5,645 nt of DNA, taken from contig JAJZAL010000311.1 in assembly GCA_021799405.1 (NCBI GenBank), forward strand, positions 1-5,645, read 5' to 3'. Source of the stretch: Acidobacteriota bacterium. GTDB taxonomy: Bacteria; Acidobacteriota; Terriglobia; Terriglobales; Acidobacteriaceae. The notes beneath the pieces were generated by a model. That model ran no database searches, was not told the origin of the DNA, and worked only from the letters and a program-made list of their open reading frames with translations. A program made the position numbers and the translations under genes. Of the stretch, positions 1-5,645 are shown in pieces; position 1 is the first letter of the stretch; each line of letters opens with the position of its first letter.

Positions 1-1
1 A

Positions 2-420
2 TTCAACTCAATTCTCGATTTAAGCGATGTCGCCCGGCTCCATGACGATCGGATGACGGTGGATCACACGGAAGAGGTTCCGATTTATACGCTCGATCAG
101 GTTGCCGCGCCATTCCTGGGGGGGGGCAGGATCTGCTGCTGAAGATCGACACTCAAGGCTACGAAAGACAGGTCATGGAGGGCGCCAGGCAGACCATCCT
201 GCAAGCGGCGGGCATTTTGATGGAGCTGCCGGTCATTCACACGTATCAGGGAGAATGGCATTTCCATGAGGCGCTCAAGTATATGTTCGACGCCGGCTTC
301 GTTCCCGCGCAAATTCAGGCGGTGGGCTATCACGGTAGGGATAAAGCGTCGGCGGTTGACTTCGATTGCCTCTTCCGCCCGCGCGGCGCGGTCGACGGTT
401 GCGAAGCCGTTCCGCATTGA
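2..420 (+). CDS. FkbM-family SAM-dependent methyltransferase, C-terminal part, frame broken at a G9 tract
   Basis: The left edge cuts the 5' end, so the start is not visible. In the frame beginning at base 2 the translation reads SILDLSDV...EEVPIYTLDQVAAPFLG, which matches the central FkbM region (a Ser-Ile-Leu stretch, then 'v.v.tLD'). This frame runs into the G run at 118-126 and stops at TGA 140-142. The frame one base back then carries the rest: QDLLLKIDTQGYERQVMEGA, MELPVIHTYQGEW, and a Phe-Asp-Cys-Leu-Phe ending, stopping at TGA 418-420. The 'KIDTQGYE..V..GA' and 'ELP....YQGEW' blocks are hallmarks of FkbM methyltransferases (PF05050), which O-methylate sugars or polyketides, often in polysaccharide clusters. 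One extra G or two fewer Gs would restore a single frame, giving FLGGGQDLL or FLGGQDLL. The break could be a real mutation, a phase-variable OFF state, a slippage-expressed gene or a sequencing error. No link to the downstream glycan genes is evident. The family call is confident; the gene's functional status is not. Confidence 0.8.
118..126 (+). repeat. Homopolymeric G9 tract at the frameshift point
   Basis: Nine consecutive Gs lie exactly where the methyltransferase reading frame changes by -1. Tracts of this length are prone to strand slippage during replication, slippage by RNA polymerase, and miscalling by sequencers. The tract is seen directly; its biological meaning is open. Confidence 0.9.
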
Positions 421-471
421 GCCGCCGGTGTTCGCGGGCTTTCTTCTCACGCAAACAGTCATCCCTTCATT

Positions 472-504
472 AACCGTGGCCTGACGCAGTTACGCGCCGC
501 GGTT
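472..504 (+). other. Inverted repeat, possible terminator or operator after the methyltransferase gene
   Basis: AACCGTGGC (472-480) pairs with GCCGCGGTT (496-504) over nine positions with one G-U pair, around a 15-nt loop. It lies 51 bp past the methyltransferase stop codon. Only three Ts follow the stem, so an intrinsic terminator would be weak. A protein-binding site upstream of the glycosidase gene is the alternative. The pairing is seen; the function is a guess. Confidence 0.3.
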
Positions 505-522
505 TACACTGGTGCACGCTTG

Positions 523-546
523 CGCGCGCCGTGATTCGGCGGCGCG
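523..546 (+). other. GC-rich hairpin just upstream of the glycosidase ribosome-binding site
   Basis: Bases 523-531 (CGCGCGCCG) pair with 537-546 (CGGCG, a bulged G at 542, then CGCG) around the 5-nt loop TGATT, giving nine G-C pairs. It ends 16 nt before the purine-rich ribosome-binding site. If transcribed it would be a very stable 5'-leader hairpin. In DNA this rich in GC it may be chance. No convincing -35/-10 promoter pair was found in 421-571. Confidence 0.3.
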
Positions 547-561
547 GCGCCACTGTCCGTA

Positions 562-567
562 AGGGGG
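562..567 (+). promoter_or_regulatory. Ribosome-binding site supporting the glycosidase start
   Basis: The run AGGGGG ends four bases before ATG 572. It is a fair match to the purine core of the Shine-Dalgarno sequence. Together with the Tat signal peptide that begins right at this Met, it fixes the start codon. Confidence 0.6.
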
Positions 568-571
568 AAAG

Positions 572-2593
572 ATGAAGCTCAACCGCAGGGAATTTCTAGC
601 CGCATCGTCCGCTGTTCTGCTGGCGCACACAGCCAATGCCGCCGAGCCACCGCGCCTGAAGCGCAAGGACTGCTTTTTCGGTCTCCACTTCGACCTGCAT
701 CCCACGGCGCAGGATAAGGACCTCGGCCGCGACCTGACGGATGCCATGGTTGCCCATCTGCTGGAGAGCGTGCATCCCGACTTTGTCCAGTACGACTCCA
801 AGGGCCACCCCGGCTACCTGGGATTCCCCTCCAAAACCGGCATGTCCGCCCCCGGCATCGTGAAAGATTCGCTCGCAATCTGGCGCCGCGTGACCGCTGC
901 CCACGGCGTCGCTCTCTATAACCACTTCTCCGGCGTCCTCGACGCCCTCGCCGTCACCCGGCATCCCGACTGGGCGTGCATCGGCCCCGACGGCAAGCCT
1001 TCCAGCCGTGAAACCAGCCTCTACAGCGCCTATGAGCAGAACCTGATGATTCCCGAGTTGGAGGAAGTAGCCCACAACTACGATCTGGACGGCTCATGGG
1101 TGGACGGCGACTGCTGGGCGGTCACGCCCGACTACTGCGAGGCCGCACAGAGCAGGTTTCAGGCCCAGACCGGCATCGCCACGCTCCCCAAGGAACCCGG
1201 CGATCAGGGCTGGATCGAGTTTCTCGACATGCAGCGCGAGCAGTTCCGCCAGTACGTGGCCCGCTATGCGGACGCCCTGCACCGCTCCCGGCCCGGTTAC
1301 CAGATCACCAGCAACTGGATGTACTCGACCTTCGCCCCGGAGCGGCCAACCCTGCCGCTTGACTACCTCTCCGGCGATCTGGCCGATCAGGCGGCGGCGC
1401 GGCAGGCCCGCATCGAAGCGCGCTATATCTCGCGCTGCGGCAAACCCTGGGACCTGATGTCCTGGGGCTTCGAAAAAGGTACGCAGTTCCGGAACCAGTC
1501 CGCCAAGCCCGCCGTCGAGTTGGAGCAGGAGGCAGCCATTGTGCTGGCACAAGGCGGCGCATACCAGATCTACTACGTCCCCACACGGGCCGGCTGGATC
1601 GATGACCGCGTAGTCCACGCAGCCTCCACCGTGGCCGCCTTTTGCCGCCAGCGCCAGCGCTGGTCGTTTCGCTCGCAAAGCCTGCCTGAGGTGGGCGTAT
1701 TCTTCTCCGGCCGCACGCTTTACCGCACCGCCAGACGCCCCTTTGGCGGCTGGGGAAACGCCGAGGCGCCTGCGGCAGGGGCCGTGGATCTGCTGCTCGC
1801 TATGGGCTACTCCGTCGATCTGATTCCCGACTGGCAGGCCGCCGAGAGTGCCGCGCAATATCCGCTCATCGTCCTTCCCGACTGGCAGGACATCGGTAGC
1901 GATGCGGCCGCGACCCTCGCCACCTACGTCGCCAACGGGGGCAAGCTGCTGCTCTTCGGCGCAGAGAATGCCCGGCTTTTCTCGAGTTCTCTCCCTCTGC
2001 CACTGGCTGGCCCTGCCCAGCAGCACACATACTATGTGGCCGACGAAGCCGGCTTCGCTCAGATCTCGGGTAACTGGGTCGGAGTTAGCGCTCCACAGTC
2101 CGATGTGGTAGCGGCCGCCTATCCCACGCCCGACGCGCGCAAGAATGCTATTCCCATCGCCGCCCAGGTGCGGCACGGCCGGGGAGCCGCCGTGGTTTGC
2201 CCGGGCCCCATCGCTTCTTCCTATGGAAACGCCGATACGCCCATCCTCCGCTCGCTGGCGCGCTTACTCCTGCAGCCGTTGCATGCGCCCTCCGTCTCCC
2301 TTGAAGGCGACTATCCGGAGGTGGAAGTCGTGCTGCGCCGCAAAGAGGGCCAGACACTGGTTCACCTGATCAACACTGCGGGTGTGCCGGTAACGGGCCA
2401 GTTTAGGCACCAGGGAGTAGTGCCCCGCACCGGGCCGATACGCCTGCGCCTCCGGCTGCCGCAGGCGCCTTCCCGCGTCGTCCTGGAGCCGGAAGGAAGC
2501 ATCCTCGCAGGCGAATACAAAGCAGGCGAGTGGCAGGGCACACTGCCCGATTTGCACGTCCACTCGTTCCTCAGGATCATGGGCGGAGCGTAG
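572..2593 (+). CDS. Tat-exported glycoside hydrolase, putative alpha-L-fucosidase-like (GH151/GH29-type barrel with GH42M-like domain)
   Basis: This is a complete 673-residue protein, likely periplasmic or secreted. Residues 1-23 form a twin-arginine signal: NRREFLA, a hydrophobic stretch, and an ANA cleavage motif before AE at 24-25. Residues about 30-365 look like a glycosidase TIM barrel. They include FGLHFDLHP (37-43), VHPDFVQYDSKGHPG (67-81), HGVALYNHFSG (111-121) and YDLDGSWVDGDCW (170-182), and MSWGF (296-300). The 'DG-W-D' element resembles the nucleophile strand of GH29-type alpha-L-fucosidases, making Asp178 the best nucleophile candidate. Residues about 371-570 (LPEVGVFFSG, then YPLIVLPDW and YVANGGKLLLFG) resemble the flavodoxin-like trimerization domain of GH42 enzymes (GH42M, PF08532). 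Residues 580-673 look beta-rich. Barrel plus GH42M-like domain plus beta tail, at about this length, is the layout I recall for GH151 alpha-L-fucosidases, but the substrate cannot be fixed from sequence alone. It lies upstream of, and co-directional with, the lyase and transporter genes. A carbohydrate-active enzyme is a confident call; fucosidase is an inference. Confidence 0.7.
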   Translation: MKLNRREFLAASSAVLLAHTANAAEPPRLKRKDCFFGLHFDLHPTAQDKDLGRDLTDAMVAHLLESVHPDFVQYDSKGHPGYLGFPSKTGMSAPGIVKDSLAIWRRVTAAHGVALYNHFSGVLDALAVTRHPDWACIGPDGKPSSRETSLYSAYEQNLMIPELEEVAHNYDLDGSWVDGDCWAVTPDYCEAAQSRFQAQTGIATLPKEPGDQGWIEFLDMQREQFRQYVARYADALHRSRPGYQITSNWMYSTFAPERPTLPLDYLSGDLADQAAARQARIEARYISRCGKPWDLMSWGFEKGTQFRNQSAKPAVELEQEAAIVLAQGGAYQIYYVPTRAGWIDDRVVHAASTVAAFCRQRQRWSFRSQSLPEVGVFFSGRTLYRTARRPFGGWGNAEAPAAGAVDLLLAMGYSVDLIPDWQAAESAAQYPLIVLPDWQDIGSDAAATLATYVANGGKLLLFGAENARLFSSSLPLPLAGPAQQHTYYVADEAGFAQISGNWVGVSAPQSDVVAAAYPTPDARKNAIPIAAQVRHGRGAAVVCPGPIASSYGNADTPILRSLARLLLQPLHAPSVSLEGDYPEVEVVLRRKEGQTLVHLINTAGVPVTGQFRHQGVVPRTGPIRLRLRLPQAPSRVVLEPEGSILAGEYKAGEWQGTLPDLHVHSFLRIMGGA

Positions 2594-2629
2594 TCAACGC
2601 GGGCTGGCGAAAAAGCCCTGAATCAGTTC

Positions 2630-2690
2630 GCGTTCTGCATGGTACAGAATTTGGCCGTCAGCGAATGAAGGCCACACCGGCGCAGAACGC
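2630..2690 (+). other. Nested inverted repeat upstream of the lyase gene
   Basis: GCGTTCTGC (2630-2638) and GCAGAACGC (2682-2690) form a perfect 9-bp inverted repeat. Inside it, TGGCC (2652-2656) and GGCCA (2670-2674) form a second, shorter one. As RNA this would be a two-tier stem about 37-45 nt past the glycosidase stop and 110 nt before the lyase start. It could be a 3'-end stabilising or terminator-like structure or a leader element. No T-tract follows it, and it matches no riboswitch I know. The pairing is seen; the role is unknown. Confidence 0.4.
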
Positions 2691-2785
2691 AGTCGGTGAT
2701 ATTGCTATAAGAGGCGATTGAAGGTTGGCCTGGAATGCATGCGGTGTCCCTTTCGGGGTGATCGTGCGTTGCCGGGCAAATGAAT

Positions 2786-2789
2786 GGAG
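2786..2789 (+). promoter_or_regulatory. GGAG ribosome-binding site favouring the ATG at 2801 for the lyase
   Basis: GGAG ends 11 bases before ATG 2801, with a further purine-rich GCGAGAG directly before the codon. The alternative in-frame ATG at 2780 has no Shine-Dalgarno match upstream (it follows TTGCCGGGCAA). The spacing is at the long end of normal, so the choice is likely but not certain. Confidence 0.45.
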
Positions 2790-2800
2790 TGAAGCGAGAG

Positions 2801-3703
2801 ATGAGCGAGCTGTGTGGGATTTTTCCTGCGCTGGTAACACCCACCAACCAGGCAGATGAATTTCAGGCAAAGCCCTACGAGCAGTTGCTTGAGCGTGTCT
2901 ACCGGGCCGGAGTGCACGGAGTTTACGTCTGCGGACAAACCGGCGAAGGACTGCAGCTCTCGCTTGACGCCAGAAAGGCCGCCGCCGAGTGCGCAGTCCG
3001 TTGCTCGCCTCCGGGCGCCAAAGTCATCGTTCATGTCGGAGCGTCTTCCACTCGGGATGCGGTGCAATTAGCCAGGCACGCGGGAGCCGCGGGCGCTCAC
3101 TACGTCAGCAGTCTGCCGCCAGCGGGGAGCTACTCCTTCGCGGAAGTGAAGAGCTACTACCAGGCCATCGCAGCGGCCTCCGCGGTGCCGCTTCTGATTT
3201 ACTATTTCCCTTCTCTCTCAACCGCCATTCGCACCACGGAGCAAATTCTGGAGCTGTGCGCGATACCGAACATCGTCGGGCTGAAGTTTACCGACTCCGA
3301 TTTCTTCATGTTGTGGGCGATACGAAAGGCAGGATTCGTCGTCCTTGCAGGAAGCGATGAGATGCTGGCCTCGGGGCTGATCGCCGGTGCAAATGGAGGC
3401 ATTGGCAGCACCTACAATCTCATGCCTGACAGTTTTGTGCAGCTCCACCAACACGCGATGCGTGGCGAATGGGAGCTTGCCCGACACGTGCAGCACCAGA
3501 TCAACGAGCTCATCCAGGTTTTGCTCGCCTACCCCATTCAGCCCGTGGTCAAGCAAATGCTCCAATGGACGGGCATCGATTGCGGAACATGCGTGCTGCC
3601 GCGCCGGGAGCTCAACAGCACAGAGAAAGCGGACCTGCGCGCGCGGGCTCTTGCAACAGAACTGGGCCAAAAGCTGCTGGCATCCACGGCGGCGGGAAGA
3701 TGA
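2801..3703 (+). CDS. nanA: N-acetylneuraminate lyase-like aldolase (DapA/NanA superfamily)
   Basis: This is a 300-residue cytoplasmic class I aldolase. The family splits N-acetylneuraminate or a related nonulosonate into pyruvate and N-acetylmannosamine or its equivalent. The N-terminus MSELCGIFPALVTP is typical of the superfamily; starting at ATG 2780 would add seven residues. Schiff-base Lys162 lies in GLKFTDSD and catalytic Tyr134 in IYYFPSLS. The substrate loop is CGQTGEGLQLS (44-54). The block GSDEMLASGLIAGANGGIGSTYN (184-206) is the best NanA mark: its Gly184, Asp186, Glu187 and Ser203 keep the spacing of E. coli NanA Gly189, Asp191, Glu192 and Ser208, which bind the substrate's glycerol side. 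VIVHVGASS resembles mammalian NPL. An oddity is Gln46 where NanA has Ser47 and DapA has Thr. The gene overlaps the transporter gene by four bases, suggesting a coupled uptake and catabolism unit. A 2-keto-3-deoxy sugar acid aldolase is the main alternative. Confidence 0.8.
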   Translation: MSELCGIFPALVTPTNQADEFQAKPYEQLLERVYRAGVHGVYVCGQTGEGLQLSLDARKAAAECAVRCSPPGAKVIVHVGASSTRDAVQLARHAGAAGAHYVSSLPPAGSYSFAEVKSYYQAIAAASAVPLLIYYFPSLSTAIRTTEQILELCAIPNIVGLKFTDSDFFMLWAIRKAGFVVLAGSDEMLASGLIAGANGGIGSTYNLMPDSFVQLHQHAMRGEWELARHVQHQINELIQVLLAYPIQPVVKQMLQWTGIDCGTCVLPRRELNSTEKADLRARALATELGQKLLASTAAGR

Positions 3704-4968
3704 CGCAGAAGCGCTCGATCTATCCCTGGCTCGTAGTCGCGCTCCTCTGGGTCGTGGCGGCGCTGAACTACGTAGACCGCCAGGTTATCTTCACACTCTT
3801 CCCGCTGTTGCGCGCCGATCTTCACCTGTCAAGCGTGCAACTGGGCTTGCTGGGAACCATCTTCCTCTGGGTTTACGGCGCGGTAAGTCCTTTTGTGGGA
3901 TACCTGGCAGACCGGTTCAGCCGCCGCAACGTGATCCTGGCAAGCTTTGGCATCTGGTCGCTGGTTACGCTCTTTCTGGGGCTGGCCCACACCTACGCGG
4001 AAGTGTTGACGGCACAGGCGCTGATGGGCTTGAGCGAGGCGTGCTACATTCCCGCGGCATTGGCCCTCATCGCCGACTACCACGGCGAAGCGTCCCGTTC
4101 GCGCGCGGTCGGGCTGCACCAAAGCGGCCTGTATGCCGGCATCGTCTTCGGCGGAGTCGCCGGCGGATGGATCGGCGAGTATTACGGCTGGCACGTTGTC
4201 TTTTATGTGCTCGGTACGGGCGGCTTGTTCTATCTGCTTCTGTTGACGTTCAGCCTGAAAGACCCGCCAAGGCAAGTACGGGTAACGGATAAAGAGACAA
4301 ACAAGCTGCCGTTTTCCGTTGCGATTGCGGAACTCGCCGGCAACGGCGCATTCCTGCTCCTGCTGGCAGCCATGACTCTGGTCTCCATCGCTCTCTGGTG
4401 TGTCTATACATGGCTGCCACTCTTCCTCTTTGAGCGCTATAAGTTGAATCTGGCTTCCGCGGGATTTTCGGCGACTTTCTATATTCAGGCCGCATCCTTT
4501 GCCGGAATCCTCATCGGAGGCTGGCTGGCCGATGCCTGGTCGCGAACCAGCCGCAGGGCGCGCGGCTGGACGCAGGCCATCGGCCTCATGCTGGCCGGGC
4601 CGGGCTTGTTGCTGGTCGCCGGCACATATTCCTGGTGGGTACTCATTCCCTGTCTGGTCTCCTTTGGCCTGGGCAGAGGATTCTGGGATAGCAACCTGAT
4701 GCCGGTTTTGTGCCAGGTGATCTCAGAGAAATTGCGCGCCACCGCTTACGGCATCTTCAACTCCGCGGGCTGTATCGGCGGTGGTGTCATGGCGCTGGTC
4801 GCCGGCGCGTTGAAGAGCACGGTGGGACTTGCCGCGGCACTGGAAATCTCCGCTGCGTCCATCCTGGTCGCCGCGCTGTGCATTGCCGTTCTTTGCTTCA
4901 CCCGGTTGCGCCCTCCTGCCGTCGCACCTTGGACGCCAGCCAGCAGCAGCGGCGTCACAGAATCGTGA
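3700..4968 (+). CDS. MFS transporter, putative sialic acid or sugar-acid uptake permease
   Basis: This is a 422-residue inner-membrane protein of the major facilitator superfamily (PF07690), a normal length. About twelve hydrophobic segments are visible, roughly at 9-33, 47-69, 77-95, 103-125, 139-158, 164-184, 216-242, 257-277, 291-309, 312-327, 345-370 and 376-399. The first helix carries LNYVDRQ (22-28), common in sugar-acid and spinster-like carriers. MFS motif A follows helix 2 as GYLADRFSRR (67-76), with a degenerate copy, GGWLADAWSRTSRR, at 273-286 in the second half. A charged loop (187-203) separates the halves. ATG 3700 was chosen because the frame upstream (open from 3469) lies inside the lyase gene and its translation is not membrane-like, while MTQKRS followed at once by helix 1 is normal. 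The ATGA overlap with the lyase stop implies translational coupling. The substrate is inferred only from the lyase and the sialidase nearby; other sugar acids are possible. Confidence 0.85.
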   Translation: MTQKRSIYPWLVVALLWVVAALNYVDRQVIFTLFPLLRADLHLSSVQLGLLGTIFLWVYGAVSPFVGYLADRFSRRNVILASFGIWSLVTLFLGLAHTYAEVLTAQALMGLSEACYIPAALALIADYHGEASRSRAVGLHQSGLYAGIVFGGVAGGWIGEYYGWHVVFYVLGTGGLFYLLLLTFSLKDPPRQVRVTDKETNKLPFSVAIAELAGNGAFLLLLAAMTLVSIALWCVYTWLPLFLFERYKLNLASAGFSATFYIQAASFAGILIGGWLADAWSRTSRRARGWTQAIGLMLAGPGLLLVAGTYSWWVLIPCLVSFGLGRGFWDSNLMPVLCQVISEKLRATAYGIFNSAGCIGGGVMALVAGALKSTVGLAAALEISAASILVAALCIAVLCFTRLRPPAVAPWTPASSSGVTES

Positions 4969-4988
4969 ATGGCGATACCGATCCGTGC

Positions 4989-4998
4989 GCCGGCCGGC
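4989..4998 (+). other. Perfect GC palindrome in the 38-bp convergent gap
   Basis: GCCGGCCGGC is a perfect 10-bp palindrome between the converging ends of the transporter and sialidase genes. It has no hairpin loop and no T-tract on either side, so it is not a normal bidirectional terminator. The rest of the gap (4969-5006) shows nothing recognisable. Confidence 0.35.
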
Positions 4999-5006
4999 TA
5001 GGACGT

Positions 5007-5645
5007 TCAGTGATCGAGCAGCCAGCCCAGCTTGAACTGCACCACCACGATGCGCGCTCCGCTGAACTCGTGATCTTGCGCTTTGCCTGACTCATAGATG
5101 CAGTCGATGGTCTTGCCAGGGCCAACCGCGAGATCGCTGTACCCGGAGGGACCGGGATCGAGCACTCGCTTGACGGGCCACGTCCGGCCCTCGTCGTAGC
5201 TCATCCGGATGGTCAGGTTCCGGCGGGCGCGAAACGTCTTTGGCCCCGATCCGGGAAAGTCCTCGCTGTCGGGATTGGCAAAGAGAATCCGGTTGCGGTC
5301 ATCCGGCGGGTGCGTGCTGTAGCGGACAATGCTCGCCGCGCAGATGGGATCAAAAAGCTGATCGTCGAAGCGCGGTGCCGACCAGTGGCTGATCCCGTCC
5401 GGACTGATCTCAACGACCCGGCGATGCCGCTTTGATTCATTCCGAATATTCAACATCACGCGCCCATCGGCGAGCTGGACCGCCATGGATTCGCTGGGAT
5501 TGGGAATGGTTGCAGAATTGTCGAGGATGATCTCTCCGCGCTTCCACGTCCTGCCATGATCGTCGCTATAGATCGTGGCGATGGCGGAAGGACGGTGCGC
5601 GCGGATATTGTGCCCCATCAATTTCCCCAGCGACATCCAGACAGG
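5007..5645 (-). CDS. Exo-alpha-sialidase (GH33/BNR-repeat neuraminidase), C-terminal part
   Basis: The gene reads leftward and is cut by the right edge. The frame is open to base 5645, where PVW precedes the Met at 5636, so that Met is internal and the real start and any signal peptide lie outside. Numbering from it, SDDHGRTW (24-31) and SYDEGRTW (146-153) are clear Asp boxes (BNR repeats), and SPDGISHW (78-85) is a degenerate one. Catalytic features of GH33 enzymes are in order: Glu49 in NPSESMAVQLADGR, Arg65 in MLNIRNES, an Arg (138 or 139) in RARRNLTIRMS, and the nucleophile Tyr166 in GPSGYSDLA (bases 5139-5141), followed by IYESG with Glu182. The 'GYSDL....YE' order matches human NEU2 and bacterial sialidases. 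The first triad Arg and the acid-base Asp should lie past the edge. The product would release terminal sialic acid or KDN from glycans, feeding the convergent lyase and carrier. Family assignment is confident; exact substrate is not shown. Confidence 0.85.
   Translation of the reverse strand, partial: PVWMSLGKLMGHNIRAHRPSAIATIYSDDHGRTWKRGEIILDNSATIPNPSESMAVQLADGRVMLNIRNESKRHRRVVEISPDGISHWSAPRFDDQLFDPICAASIVRYSTHPPDDRNRILFANPDSEDFPGSGPKTFRARRNLTIRMSYDEGRTWPVKRVLDPGPSGYSDLAVGPGKTIDCIYESGKAQDHEFSGARIVVVQFKLGWLLDH

Larger units (their letters stand above)
2594..2800 (+). other. Intergenic region between glycosidase and lyase genes
   Basis: This 207-bp gap has no credible gene. It holds the nested inverted repeat at 2630-2690. 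A small hairpin, GGGCT (2601-2605) with AGCCC (2614-2618), lies 7 bp past the glycosidase stop but lacks a T-tract, so it is a poor intrinsic terminator. A TATAAG (2706-2711) resembles a -10 box but has no good -35 partner. The gap is long enough for the lyase-transporter pair to have its own promoter, but none can be named with confidence. Confidence 0.5.

Noticed and set aside
97..462. A 121-codon reverse-strand open frame across the methyltransferase fragment
   Set aside because: It is antisense to the conserved FkbM motifs and shows no motif of its own.
1094..2176. A 360-codon open frame on the reverse strand inside the glycosidase gene
   Set aside because: It is antisense to a gene with clear domain signatures and a signal peptide. 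Its translation is low-complexity Gly/Arg/Ala-rich with no recognisable motif, as expected for shadow frames in high-GC DNA.
2630..2690. The inverted repeat considered as a riboswitch, T-box or intrinsic terminator
   Set aside because: No T-box or known aptamer sequence is visible and no T-tract follows the stem, so only an unnamed inverted repeat is reported.
2706..2711. TATAAG as a -10 promoter box for the lyase gene
   Set aside because: No acceptable -35 element lies 16-18 bases upstream, and the match alone is too short to support a promoter call.
3469..3699. N-terminal extension of the transporter frame back to 3469
   Set aside because: It lies wholly within the lyase gene, its translation is not membrane-like, and the ATG at 3700 directly precedes a normal first MFS helix.
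3387..4292. A 301-codon forward open frame spanning the end of the lyase and the start of the transporter
   Set aside because: It runs out of frame with both genes, and its translation is rich in Arg and Ser with no family resemblance.
5634..5636. Met codon at 5636 as the true start of the sialidase
   Set aside because: The frame stays open to the window edge, and the preceding residues PVW fit the sialidase core. A GH33 enzyme also needs the N-terminal part with the first triad Arg and the acid-base Asp.

Overview
The window holds five protein-coding regions in high-GC DNA: a broken 3' end of an FkbM-type methyltransferase gene, three intact forward genes, and a reverse-strand gene cut by the right edge. 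Several traits suit Acidobacteriota of the Bryobacter/Solibacter type: GC-rich coding DNA, a Tat-exported glycosidase, a DapA-superfamily aldolase next to an MFS carrier, and a BNR-repeat sialidase. Planctomycetes or Verrucomicrobia carry similar gene sets, so this assignment is a low-confidence inference. No rRNA, tRNA, CRISPR array or transposase was seen.

Layout. Positions 2-420 (+) encode the C-terminal part of an FkbM-family methyltransferase. Its reading frame is interrupted at a run of nine Gs (118-126): the upstream half reads in one frame and the downstream half in the -1 frame. A 151-bp gap (421-571) contains two GC-rich inverted repeats and then a purine-rich ribosome-binding site. 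Positions 572-2593 (+) encode a Tat-exported glycoside hydrolase of about 670 residues, with a barrel-like catalytic part, a GH42M-like middle domain and a beta-type tail; it resembles alpha-L-fucosidases, possibly GH151. A 207-bp gap (2594-2800) holds a nested inverted repeat. Positions 2801-3703 (+) encode an N-acetylneuraminate lyase-like aldolase. It overlaps by four bases (ATGA) an MFS transporter gene at 3700-4968 (+). Only 38 bp further on, the reverse-strand gene ends (5007-5645, continuing past the edge). It encodes the C-terminal part of a GH33-type exo-alpha-sialidase, and most of the expected catalytic residues can be seen.

How the genes may work together. The sialidase would release a terminal nonulosonic acid (sialic acid or KDN) from glycans. 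The MFS carrier would import it, and the lyase would cleave it to pyruvate and a hexosamine or hexose. The exported glycosidase could remove another terminal sugar such as fucose. This is a scavenging module for capping sugars. The individual family calls are good for the lyase, carrier and sialidase and moderate for the glycosidase. The joint pathway is inferred from gene order. I found no clearly novel system; the best leads are the G-tract frameshift, the unusual Gln in the lyase's substrate-binding loop, and the compact sialate/fucose-like module.
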